A DNA stretch of 13,186 bases, taken from positions 1 to 13,186 of the forward strand of contig DNNS01000610.1 in the NCBI GenBank assembly GCA_003497555.1, given 5' to 3'. The position numbers were made by a program, and so were the translations under genes. The DNA comes from Spirochaetia bacterium. Lineage in GTDB: Bacteria; Spirochaetota; UBA12135. Below the pieces are notes generated by a model. It did not search any database. It was not told the DNA's origin and saw only the letters and a program-made list of their open reading frames with translations. Shown here piece after piece: positions 1-7,124 of the stretch; position 1 is the first letter of the stretch; every line of letters begins with the position of its first letter.

Positions 1-1
1 T

Positions 2-478
2 AAATACGAACCGCAGAATCCTACAGCGCACATAGAACTCGCACGTTTCTGGAAAGACAAGGGTATTCTGGAATCGGCTGTTAAAGAAGCCAAACTTGCC
101 ATACAATATGAAAAAAATCTGGAAAACAGCATGGGGCATTATAATGAGCTGGGGCTCATTTATCATAAATTCCGCCTCCTGCCTGATGCCGAAGAATCAT
201 TTTTGAAAGCCAAAGATATAAACCCCGGCAACACAGCCGTAATGTATAATCTGGCTAGTGTATATACTGAAAAAGAGGACTACACCAAAGTCAGGCAGAC
301 TTATGAAACGCTTTTAAAAATTAATCCGCGCGAGTATACAGCCATGGAAAAACTTGGATATGCCTGGATTAAACTTCAGGATAAAACCAAAGCCAGGGAA
401 GTTCTTGAAAATCTGCTTAAAGAAAAACCCGATTATCCCAACCGGGCGGAAATTCAAAAAACGCTTTCTGCTCTGTGA
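2..478 (+). CDS. TPR-repeat protein, C-terminal part (5' end outside window)
   Basis: The reading frame is open from base 2 and ends at TGA 476-478, giving 158 residues of a longer protein. Four consecutive helix-turn-helix units of about 34 residues fit the tetratricopeptide pattern. Examples are the units beginning GHYNELGLIYHKF and AVMYNLASVYTEKEDY, each closing with an INP or EKP turn. TPRs are protein-protein interaction scaffolds, and no catalytic domain is visible in this part. An internal ATG at 131 lies inside the repeat series and is not the true start. The stop is one base before the ATG of the PyrK-like gene, so the two are almost certainly co-transcribed and probably translationally coupled. 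The role and the missing N-terminus cannot be judged from here. Confidence 0.85.
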   Translation, partial: KYEPQNPTAHIELARFWKDKGILESAVKEAKLAIQYEKNLENSMGHYNELGLIYHKFRLLPDAEESFLKAKDINPGNTAVMYNLASVYTEKEDYTKVRQTYETLLKINPREYTAMEKLGYAWIKLQDKTKAREVLENLLKEKPDYPNRAEIQKTLSAL

Positions 479-479
479 A

Positions 480-1247
480 ATGAAAAAAAACCGGCTGCAA
501 ACTTCCGTTATTGCCGATAACCGGCAGACCGCAGACGGTATTTTCCGTCTAAAATTAAACTGCCCGGCTGTTGCTGCTGCTGCCTGCCCGGGTGAATTTG
601 TAACGCTCTACAGCGGAGTAAATACCCTGCGCCGTCCGTTCTCCATAGCTTCTGTCACCGATCAATCCATTATTATTTATTATAAACTGCGCGGCCGGGG
701 AACTGAATTCCTTTCCGGTCTTAAGTCCGGCGCTGAGCTCGAAGTTAACGGTCCGCTGGGAAACGGATTTCCTGATTTTTGCGGGAAAAATATTCTCTTG
801 GCCGGCGGAGGAATCGGCATCCCGCCGCTTTTTTTTTATCTTACTCGCTATGCTGAAAAAAACAGTTTCACCGCCTGTCTTGGTTTCCGCCGCAGCCAAG
901 AAATTTATCTGGAAAACGAGTTCCGTAATTTTACTTCCCGGGTACGAATAATAACCGATGACGGTTCGGCCGGGGAAAGGGGACTGGTAACCGACGCCTT
1001 AACCGATGAAGCAGCCTCGGGAAAATACCAGGCGATTTTTGCCTGCGGTCCGGAAAAAATGCTGGAAGCTGTTCAGCAAATCAGTTCCGGCTGTAATATC
1101 CCGGCCTGGATTTCCTGCGAAGCGGTAATGGGCTGCGGTATGGGAATCTGCCTGGGCTGCGCTGTAAAAAGCACTGCAGGTTATAATCTGGTGTGCGCTG
1201 ACGGACCGGTATTCCCGGCCCAGGCTGTACAATTTACCCATGGATAA
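480..1247 (+). CDS. pyrK: Dihydroorotate dehydrogenase electron-transfer subunit (PyrK-like)
   Basis: A 255-residue protein, the usual PyrK length. It has an N-terminal ferredoxin-reductase-type FAD domain with RRPFS at 51-55. A nucleotide-binding domain carries GGGIGIPP at 109-116. A C-terminal 2Fe-2S site has cysteines 219, 224, 227 and 239 (CX4CX2CX11C) followed by DGPVF, close to the cluster spacing known for PyrK. In the family, PyrK passes electrons between NAD and the FMN of PyrD during dihydroorotate oxidation in pyrimidine synthesis. The frame is open back to 354, but ATG 480 gives the normal N-terminus and sits one base after the TPR stop; no Shine-Dalgarno is evident, so coupling is likely. 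No pyrD lies beside it. A related FAD/2Fe-2S reductase serving another partner is possible. Confidence 0.85.
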   Translation: MKKNRLQTSVIADNRQTADGIFRLKLNCPAVAAAACPGEFVTLYSGVNTLRRPFSIASVTDQSIIIYYKLRGRGTEFLSGLKSGAELEVNGPLGNGFPDFCGKNILLAGGGIGIPPLFFYLTRYAEKNSFTACLGFRRSQEIYLENEFRNFTSRVRIITDDGSAGERGLVTDALTDEAASGKYQAIFACGPEKMLEAVQQISSGCNIPAWISCEAVMGCGMGICLGCAVKSTAGYNLVCADGPVFPAQAVQFTHG

Positions 1248-3939
1248 ATATTCACTGGTCACTGCCGAACTCCTGCAGGCCGGGTCATTCAATGAAGTAA
1301 AAAATATTATCGACAGCCTGGCATTATCAGGCGGTTATCGTGAAATAAGCGCCCTGCTTGATTTTTTTTATGCCACACGAATTCCTGAAGAAAAAATTTA
1401 TGTAATTGAAACCCTTGGCAAATTCAGCGATTACAGGGGCATTATACTGCCGCTTATAGAGATTAGTCTTGAAAACGACGATTGCATTAAAATAGCCGTA
1501 CTGAAGGCATTTTACCGCATCAGTGACCCGGGCTGCGCCGACCGGGTATTTGAAATCTGGCGTCTGACCCGTAACCAGGTTAAAAAAAAATTGGCATTAA
1601 AAATTCTTACCCGGCTCGGGCTTTCCGGATATTCCCCGTTTATTATCGGCAGTTTTTCAGGAGCTTCCGCTTCCGAACGTATGGATATTATAGAATACCT
1701 GCTGTCAATACGGCGAGTCTCGGAAACACCGGAAATTACCGGCTGGGCGGAACAGGAAATCATACGCCTGGCCGAGCATGAAAGCCGGGAGGCGCAGGGC
1801 AGCGCAGAGCGGCAGATGAAAATATTCACCCTGCTTTTATTTTTAAAAAAATTCGGCAGTATTGGCCGGGAACAGATTCACGCCCTCAGGAATCTGCCGG
1901 CCGCTTCTCTGCTCTGTCGGCAGATTAAAAATACCGGAACCGGTATAGATCGGCCGCGTCTTACGCTTAAAAAACTTATTTCCGGCGATGAAAGCGCGGT
2001 TTTCGATTTGAAAAATTCCGATTCGCTTACGGAAAAAATAATTCCTCTTCTTAAAGCCAGGCTTGAGGAATACGAGAAACATTATACCGCGCAATCCAGA
2101 ACCGCCGTGATGAATATGGCCCGTATTGACAGTCCGTTGGTTTTTTCTCTGTTTATCTCTTTTCTGCCGGACTGCCGCAGCGTTAATCTGCAGAAAATCA
2201 TCATCGATTGTCTGCCCCTTATAAGCGCACCGGAAGAAATGCGCACCCGGGCCGCTTCCGTATTAATTGATTTTTTTAATAAAAGCGCCCATAGCCGCAT
2301 TTACGACTCTCTGGTCAATGCCCTGGTTACTCTGAAAAAACATGAAGGCATTAAAACGGCTTATGATTTTTTTACAGCTGCCCCTACGCTGGAACAGAAA
2401 AGTTATATCCTCTCCGGGCTGAAAAGAGCGGTTTTAAACGGATTTATTTATGAACTGCTGCCTGCGGATCATCTTCTGATTGAACTTATTATCGGCGAAA
2501 GCATTACGCTGATTCAAAAAGAAGAAGCAGCGCATTTTACCGCGCTGGTATTATGGTTTGCCTCCAGTCTCAGGCTCGACGCTCATGCCGGAAGCCTGAT
2601 TGAACTGGCAGGGAAAAAACCTGAAGAAAAGATATTTTTCCGTACTATTATAACCCTGCGCTGCGAAGAAGCTCTGAAATTTATAAAAAACTGCCTTAAG
2701 GAATATATGCTGCAGCCGGCAGCCAACATGGAAAATCTGCGGGAAATCCTGCTGGCGCTTCTGCTGCGTCCAGCCCAGGACTGGGTAATACCGGCTGAGA
2801 CGCTGCACGTGCTGCTTAAAATTCCGGGTTTGTCGAAATACACAATCGCCTATATCACGGAAAACAATATAGATGGATTTGCCGAGGAAATGCTGAAGTT
2901 TTTCAGTTCATCGTCCTATCAGATCATTTATTACGCCCTGCAGTATTTCAAGAAGCACCCTGATCGTGGACGCTGCGGAAAAATCTATGAAGTCTTTTCC
3001 AGGGAAGACCATCTTCTTAAAAAAGAAGCAGCGGAAATTCTGCTTAAAACCGGCACCCCGGATATGCTTGAATCAATAGTGCGCTTTTATCTTCATCAGG
3101 CCGAGTACCGCGATGATTTTCCCGATATCCTTTCGCGCATCGAGCCCTCAGGCGCAGCCGGCCATAATATTGCCGCTGTTATCCGCAGGTATCAGAGAAA
3201 AAATATTGCTGCATCCGTAAAAAGAACTATAGAGAAATTCATGCTGGCAGCGTGCGAACAGACAGATATTGTTTCCGGTGATGAAAAAAGCGAAATAAAT
3301 ATCAGAACGGCTTTTCAGGATCTTTACCGGGAGCTTTCCGGAACCGTTAATAATGAAAAAGCCGTACGCAATCTTAATACTGCGGAAGTGCTCTACGGCG
3401 CCGTACGCAGCAACCCGGGAGAAAATTACGATTATTTCACAATTTTAAACGAATACTATCTTTTTGTCTTTGATCTGTGCACTGATTATATCAGAAAACG
3501 TATGGACAGCCTGTTCAGCGGGGACTGGCCGGAAACCGTCTCTCAGGTTTTTAAAAATGAGTATAATTATCTCGAATATATCAGAAAAAACTGCGGTACT
3601 GAACCGCATCCGGAAATGTTAGGTGATTTGATCAAACTGGTGATAGCCAAAAACAGCCGGGCGCTGCTCGCCTGGCTGAATTCGCTTGACCGTATATCCG
3701 TGTTTTTTATGATGACTCTGCATGAAGATGCTTTTTATGCCATAAATAACCCGCTGGGCGCAGATTTATTTATCATGCGCAGGGAAAATTTCCTGGAATC
3801 CATGCTCAAGCTTCAGGAATTATACGGCAAATGCATTGCATCAAAACTAAATATTGATATTACCGTAATTGAAGCCGTACGCGCCTATGCAGTAAGCATT
3901 AACAAATGCCTTTTATCTCAACCCCAGGAAAAAAAATAA
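1240..3939 (+). CDS. Large HEAT-like alpha-solenoid protein, function unknown
   Basis: An 899-residue, almost wholly helical protein with no signal peptide and no clear membrane segment. From residue 1 to about 640 it is a series of paired amphipathic helices of 30-40 residues, for example KIYVIETLGKFSDYRGIILP and IKIAVLKAFYRISDPGCADR. These match HEAT/ARM-type repeats, which scaffold protein-protein contacts. Residues from about 640 to the end are also helical, but I recognise no repeat or catalytic motif there. The start ATG overlaps the end of the pyrK-like gene by 8 bp in another frame and has no Shine-Dalgarno, so translation probably depends on the gene upstream. With the TPR protein it forms a scaffold/reductase/scaffold operon. 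It could be a regulator or assembly factor, but the sequence does not say. Confidence 0.8.
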   Translation: MDKYSLVTAELLQAGSFNEVKNIIDSLALSGGYREISALLDFFYATRIPEEKIYVIETLGKFSDYRGIILPLIEISLENDDCIKIAVLKAFYRISDPGCADRVFEIWRLTRNQVKKKLALKILTRLGLSGYSPFIIGSFSGASASERMDIIEYLLSIRRVSETPEITGWAEQEIIRLAEHESREAQGSAERQMKIFTLLLFLKKFGSIGREQIHALRNLPAASLLCRQIKNTGTGIDRPRLTLKKLISGDESAVFDLKNSDSLTEKIIPLLKARLEEYEKHYTAQSRTAVMNMARIDSPLVFSLFISFLPDCRSVNLQKIIIDCLPLISAPEEMRTRAASVLIDFFNKSAHSRIYDSLVNALVTLKKHEGIKTAYDFFTAAPTLEQKSYILSGLKRAVLNGFIYELLPADHLLIELIIGESITLIQKEEAAHFTALVLWFASSLRLDAHAGSLIELAGKKPEEKIFFRTIITLRCEEALKFIKNCLKEYMLQPAANMENLREILLALLLRPAQDWVIPAETLHVLLKIPGLSKYTIAYITENNIDGFAEEMLKFFSSSSYQIIYYALQYFKKHPDRGRCGKIYEVFSREDHLLKKEAAEILLKTGTPDMLESIVRFYLHQAEYRDDFPDILSRIEPSGAAGHNIAAVIRRYQRKNIAASVKRTIEKFMLAACEQTDIVSGDEKSEINIRTAFQDLYRELSGTVNNEKAVRNLNTAEVLYGAVRSNPGENYDYFTILNEYYLFVFDLCTDYIRKRMDSLFSGDWPETVSQVFKNEYNYLEYIRKNCGTEPHPEMLGDLIKLVIAKNSRALLAWLNSLDRISVFFMMTLHEDAFYAINNPLGADLFIMRRENFLESMLKLQELYGKCIASKLNIDITVIEAVRAYAVSINKCLLSQPQEKK

Positions 3940-4253
3940 AACAGATAAACAATGCAGATAAATATCAAAAATATTAATCTTCTAAAATTATTTTTAAATA
4001 ATTTTGTATCCACTCAGATTTTACAAATTTTAACACGAAGAGAATATTATAAATAGTTAAAAAATGTTATTATTTCAAGATTTCTTCATGTTATTTTTTT
4101 TTAAATTTTAATTATTAAATCTGGGTAAGTATATTTTTTTTTTACAAATCGCCCTGCTGCTTACAGAAAAAATCCCGAAAAACATGAAAAATTTAATCTG
4201 CGTATTGTTCGGGAATTTTACATTGCGCCCTTACTGCCGGTATGGAAACACTA
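3940..4253. other. AT-rich convergent intergenic region
   Basis: This stretch of about 314 bases lies between two converging genes and is very AT-rich, with long T runs. I see no credible ORF. It holds an AT-only perfect inverted repeat with 10-bp arms (3984-3993 and 3996-4005) separated by two bases. A second, GC-containing imperfect hairpin near its right end is listed separately. A region that stops transcription from both sides is expected here. Confidence 0.7.
4168..4219. terminator. Possible bidirectional terminator hairpin
   Basis: Arm 4168-4179 ends in TCCCGAA and pairs with TTCGGGA at 4208-4214; after one mismatch, four A-T pairs extend the stem, leaving an A run on one side and a T run on the other. 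The 28-nt loop is long for an intrinsic terminator. Its position between convergent genes supports the call, but the structure alone is weak. Confidence 0.3.
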
Positions 4254-5495
4254 TTAACTCTTATTTTCAGACTGCATACAGCAATGTTTGTATTTTCTTC
4301 CGCTGCCGCATAAACATGGAGCATTACGCGGATAATCAGCAGGAATAACCGGAGGCGGAGACTGCATTCTCCGGGATAGTCTTCGTTTTTTTATATCTTC
4401 GCTAAGTTCCAGAAAACGCGGAAAAGAATAATCAAGAAAATCACGGAAACCCGGGCACAAGGCGCTGATATGGCTTTCATTATTGCCGCCGAACAGCCGG
4501 AACTTGGTACAGTCGCCCAGACAGAATGTATAATATTTACACTCCCGGCAATGCCTGCCTGCCATGCTTTTTAACTTGGCAAACTTTAGACGTTTATCCG
4601 ATTTTACTATTTCATCAAAACTGTTATTTACAATACTGCCGAGCTTCCACTCCGGATAAACAAAAAAATCGCAGGGATAAACATCACCGTTATGTTCCAC
4701 CAGAAAATAACTGTTACAGGCATTCTGAAAAGCGCAAGAATTGCGGTGCCCGTCAAGTATATAGCTTAATATATCGTCAAACAGCCTGACGGAAACGTGC
4801 GGATATCCGTTTTCATACCAGGTATCAAAAAGTTTTTTATAAAACAAAAGAAAGTCATCGGAAGAAAGCGAAAACGGAGCAGGCTTACCGGCACCGGGTA
4901 TTTCTTCCAGGCAGGGAATAAATTGCAGATAGTTAAAACCCAGGCTGCGCAGAAATTTATAGGTATTCACAGCCCGGGGTGCACTTGCCGGGGTAAGCAT
5001 GGAAAGAATATTAAACTCAACGTTTCCCGCTTCCAGATGCCTGATACCCTGCATGACTTTTTTAAAGGTTCCGCTGCCGCTGTAATCTTTACGGTAATAA
5101 TCATGCAGGTCTTCTTCTCCGTCAAGACTTACACCCAGCAGCATATTATACTGACGGAAAAATGCAGCCCATTCTTCATTGACCAGCACGGCATTGGTTT
5201 GAAAGGAGTTTCCCACAGCCTGCCCGGGAAAACCGTGTTTTTTTTCCATTTCAATAATCTGCCGGTAAAAATCCAGTCCCATTAAAAGCGGTTCGCCGCC
5301 CTGGAAGCAAAGCGAAACAGCCGGAAACTTAAGTCCTAAAAATTTTTCCACCAGCGCTTCGGCTGTGGAAAGGCTCATTTTCAGCTGATATTCCGTTTCA
5401 GGATAAACGCCAAGTACGCGCTTGTAAAAACAATATGTGCAGTCAATATTGCACAGAGCAGAAGCTGGTTTGATAAGCAGGGAAAAGGGTTTCAT
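4254..5495 (-). CDS. Anaerobic sulfatase-maturating enzyme homologue (radical SAM, SPASM, SEC-C tail)
   Basis: A 413-residue radical SAM protein. Cysteines 15, 19 and 22 form the CX3CX2C cluster that cleaves S-adenosylmethionine, and QGGEPLL follows as the SAM-binding GGEP motif. The SPASM region has CX5C (CAFQNAC), a further Cys in VYPCDFF, and CX2CX5CX3C (CRECKYYTFCLGDC) followed 17 residues later by a last Cys. This is the pattern of anaerobic sulfatase-maturating enzymes, which oxidise a Cys or Ser of sulfatases to formylglycine using two auxiliary 4Fe-4S clusters. The C-terminus NAPCLCGSGRKYKHCC is a SEC-C zinc motif, common in this family. No sulfatase lies in the window, so substrates must be elsewhere. 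A peptide-modifying SPASM enzyme of another kind is less likely given the cysteine match. Confidence 0.88.
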   Translation of the reverse strand: MKPFSLLIKPASALCNIDCTYCFYKRVLGVYPETEYQLKMSLSTAEALVEKFLGLKFPAVSLCFQGGEPLLMGLDFYRQIIEMEKKHGFPGQAVGNSFQTNAVLVNEEWAAFFRQYNMLLGVSLDGEEDLHDYYRKDYSGSGTFKKVMQGIRHLEAGNVEFNILSMLTPASAPRAVNTYKFLRSLGFNYLQFIPCLEEIPGAGKPAPFSLSSDDFLLFYKKLFDTWYENGYPHVSVRLFDDILSYILDGHRNSCAFQNACNSYFLVEHNGDVYPCDFFVYPEWKLGSIVNNSFDEIVKSDKRLKFAKLKSMAGRHCRECKYYTFCLGDCTKFRLFGGNNESHISALCPGFRDFLDYSFPRFLELSEDIKKRRLSRRMQSPPPVIPADYPRNAPCLCGSGRKYKHCCMQSENKS

Positions 5496-5548
5496 AAAAC
5501 GGATTATCGTATCGAATAATTTTTTACATATAATTTATAAGACATCTG

Positions 5549-5577
5549 GTTATAATATGATTTGCAGGTCTCGTCAA
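5549..5577 (-). promoter_or_regulatory. Sigma-70-type promoter of the sulfatase-maturase gene
   Basis: On the minus strand TTGACG (5572-5577) and TATAAC (5549-5554) are separated by exactly 17 bp. Transcription would begin near 5542, giving a leader of about 47 nt before the ATG at 5495. No clear Shine-Dalgarno precedes that ATG. Confidence 0.7.
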
Positions 5578-5582
5578 TAAAT

Positions 5583-5629
5583 TCTCACAGATTCCCATTT
5601 AAAAAAAATAAAAGTGGGAATCTGTGAGA
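5583..5629. repeat. Perfect 15-bp inverted repeat between divergent promoters
   Basis: TCTCACAGATTCCCA at 5583-5597 is perfectly complementary to 5615-5629; a G-T pair and two A-T pairs extend the stem inward to 18 bp around an A-rich loop of 11 nt. No T run follows on either strand, and neither flanking gene should terminate here, so it is probably not a terminator. It abuts the -35 box of the minus-strand promoter. A protein-binding operator, or the remnant of a small hairpin element, are the main options. Confidence 0.8.
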
Positions 5630-5698
5630 GATAAATACTTCCATTTAAAACAGAAAACCGCAATAAAATTGGGACTTTTTAAGTCAATAAATCCCGTA

Positions 5699-5727
5699 TT
5701 GAAATCAAATATTATTTTTGATATAAT
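5699..5727 (+). promoter_or_regulatory. Sigma-70-type promoter of the ROK regulator, with a dyad in its spacer
   Basis: TTGAAA (5699-5704) and TATAAT (5722-5727) are spaced by 17 bp. The spacer holds ATCAAA (5704-5709) and TTTGAT (5717-5722) as inverted arms around 7 bases, overlapping both boxes. Such a site could let the ROK protein repress its own gene, as NagC/Mlc-type regulators often do; that role is inferred. Confidence 0.72.
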
Positions 5728-5760
5728 CATGGTTACTCAAGAAAGACAATAAAACGTTAA

Positions 5761-7023
5761 ATGAAAAAAAATAATATCCCGCTTGAAAATTTTCTAAAAA
5801 CAGCAGGGAAGGCAAATTACAAGTATATCCGGGCGATTGTAAAAAATCAGGCACAAACCCAGACCGAACTGGCAAAATTATTCGCGGTAAGCAGAGCCAA
5901 TATTTCCGGAAGGATTGGCGATTTAATTAAAAAAAAACTTATTACCGATACTTCAACCGTATCTTCTGTTAGGCCGTATAAAACAGTGAAAAAAAAAAAA
6001 CTAGGCCTGCGGCCCGGATTTTTTTATATTGTTGCGGTTATTATCAATCAGGAGCCCGGTATTACTATCGGGATAATCGACTCTTCCTTTAAAATAATAT
6101 ATCAAAAAACAACTGCCAATTTTTTTACCAATCTTGAAGACAGTGAAATACAGAAACTGTATGCAGGGATTTCAGAAATTCTTCATAAAAAAAAAATCTG
6201 CTTCTATGAAATTATTGCCCTGGCCTTTGCGGTCAAGGGAGTAATTAATCAGCAAACCGGTTTGCTTTATAACCGCTCTACTTCTTTTTTTTCCCAGGCT
6301 TCGTGGTCTCCGCATGCTGCAATCAATACCAATCAGATGCATAATATGAATTTTGCCTGTGATCTTGACAAAAAATTTGGAAAATTTTTTAAAAGTATGC
6401 CTCCGCTTTCGTTTATTAATGCTTTGTCTGTGGAATGCTGCGCCCTGATTCTGTCCGAGGAACATAAAAAAACCGGCTCATTTCTTTATATCGGGAACGG
6501 CCTGGCTCTGCGGCTTGTCTCTTCGCAAAATATCATAGGTGGACTTGATCATGCAGCCGGAGAAATCGGCATGTGCAAAACAGGCAGCGGATATCTGCTC
6601 AGGGATGTTTTCCCTCTCTGGGTTATATCTCAGGAAATACGGATCCGCATGAAAAACGGGGAACAGACTCTTGCTGAATACGAAAATTACAGGTGTAATA
6701 TTCCCGAAGAAATTCTCCGTAAAGGCTGGAATATGAAAGATCCGCTTACCGTGTCTGTTATTACCAAAGCTTTTGAGGAATTTTCCGCTATTATCCGCAA
6801 TATAGTTATTGCCTGTATGCCGCAAAAAATCATTCTTAAAAACAGGCCTTTTAATGATGTGCTAATCTGGTTTCTTGAAAAAAATCTGAATGATATTTAT
6901 TTCAGTTCGCAGCAGGAAAAAATTTCAGTTGTTTCCGGTAATACTGACAACAATGAACTGCTGCATGCGCTTGCTGTTTATGCGTTTGAACGGGAAATGA
7001 AAAGTTTAATCGAAACTCATTAA
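5761..7023 (+). CDS. ROK-family transcriptional regulator (NagC/XylR type), kinase residues lost
   Basis: 420 residues, a typical length for ROK repressors. A winged helix-turn-helix lies at about 18-62 (recognition region TELAKLFAVSRANISGRIGDL). A degenerate ROK sugar-kinase fold follows from about residue 85, with the phosphate-loop-like IGIIDSSFKII near 103. Active ROK kinases have an Asn-Asp pair as catalytic site; here it reads FINALSV (N220-A221). The EIGH metal motif is EIGM (268-271), and the CXCGXXGC zinc cluster that normally follows is absent. It therefore probably binds a sugar ligand without phosphorylating it. It sits directly upstream of the GH20 gene and most likely controls it and itself; amino-sugars are the obvious inducer class but this is inferred. 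ATG 5761 lacks a good Shine-Dalgarno, but the promoter fit supports it. Confidence 0.88.
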   Translation: MKKNNIPLENFLKTAGKANYKYIRAIVKNQAQTQTELAKLFAVSRANISGRIGDLIKKKLITDTSTVSSVRPYKTVKKKKLGLRPGFFYIVAVIINQEPGITIGIIDSSFKIIYQKTTANFFTNLEDSEIQKLYAGISEILHKKKICFYEIIALAFAVKGVINQQTGLLYNRSTSFFSQASWSPHAAINTNQMHNMNFACDLDKKFGKFFKSMPPLSFINALSVECCALILSEEHKKTGSFLYIGNGLALRLVSSQNIIGGLDHAAGEIGMCKTGSGYLLRDVFPLWVISQEIRIRMKNGEQTLAEYENYRCNIPEEILRKGWNMKDPLTVSVITKAFEEFSAIIRNIVIACMPQKIILKNRPFNDVLIWFLEKNLNDIYFSSQQEKISVVSGNTDNNELLHALAVYAFEREMKSLIETH

Positions 7024-7043
7024 TGTTAATTAAATTAACATTA
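7021..7043. promoter_or_regulatory. 23-bp perfect palindrome, candidate operator of the GH20 gene
   Basis: TAATGTTAATT at 7021-7031 and its exact complement at 7033-7043 surround one central A; the left arm contains the ROK stop codon. It lies 22 bp upstream of the GH20 -35 box. The nine bases ATTAATGTT at its left edge (7019-7027) recur at 7073-7081 inside the promoter spacer, 54 bp downstream. An AT-only stem is a poor terminator, so an operator for the ROK protein is the favoured reading. Confidence 0.6.
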
Positions 7044-7065
7044 TAAAATATTTATATTTATTTTA

Positions 7066-7094
7066 TTGACAAATTAATGTTTTTTTAGTATAAT
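7066..7094 (+). promoter_or_regulatory. Perfect-consensus sigma-70 promoter of the GH20 gene
   Basis: TTGACA (7066-7071) and TATAAT (7089-7094) match the consensus at all twelve positions with a 17-bp spacer. Transcription should start around 7100. This excludes the upstream in-frame TTG at 7098 as the start codon of the following gene. A promoter this strong makes sense if it is tightly repressed. Confidence 0.88.
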
Positions 7095-7111
7095 GAATTG
7101 ATCCATCGCAT

Positions 7112-7116
7112 AAGGA
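7112..7116 (+). promoter_or_regulatory. Ribosome binding site deciding the GH20 start
   Basis: AAGGA ends 8 bases before ATG 7125. It selects that ATG over the longer frame beginning at TTG 7098, which would have no leader. Confidence 0.75.
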
Positions 7117-7124
7117 AAATATAC

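Noticed and set aside
354..479. Extension of the pyrK-like frame upstream to ATG 354
   Set aside because: It overlaps the TPR gene in another frame, and the first 42 residues would not belong to PyrK. ATG 480 gives the normal length.
3984..4005. AT-only perfect inverted repeat after the HEAT-like gene as a terminator
   Set aside because: A stem of only A-T pairs with a two-base centre would be unstable in RNA, and such repeats are expected by chance in sequence this AT-rich.
4526..5285. Plus-strand ORFs opposite the sulfatase-maturase gene
   Set aside because: They are antisense to a well-supported radical SAM gene, with no protein-like motifs.
5583..5629. Inverted repeat as an intrinsic terminator
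   Set aside because: No T run follows the stem on either strand and both neighbouring genes are transcribed away from it.
5641..5700. CRISPR-like or tandem repeat array in the divergent spacer
   Set aside because: Only two imperfectly placed copies each of two 10-mers are present, with no regular period.
7098..7124. N-terminal extension of the GH20 gene from TTG 7098
   Set aside because: The TTG lies at the expected transcription start of a perfect promoter, so it would have no leader; ATG 7125 has AAGGA 8 bases upstream.
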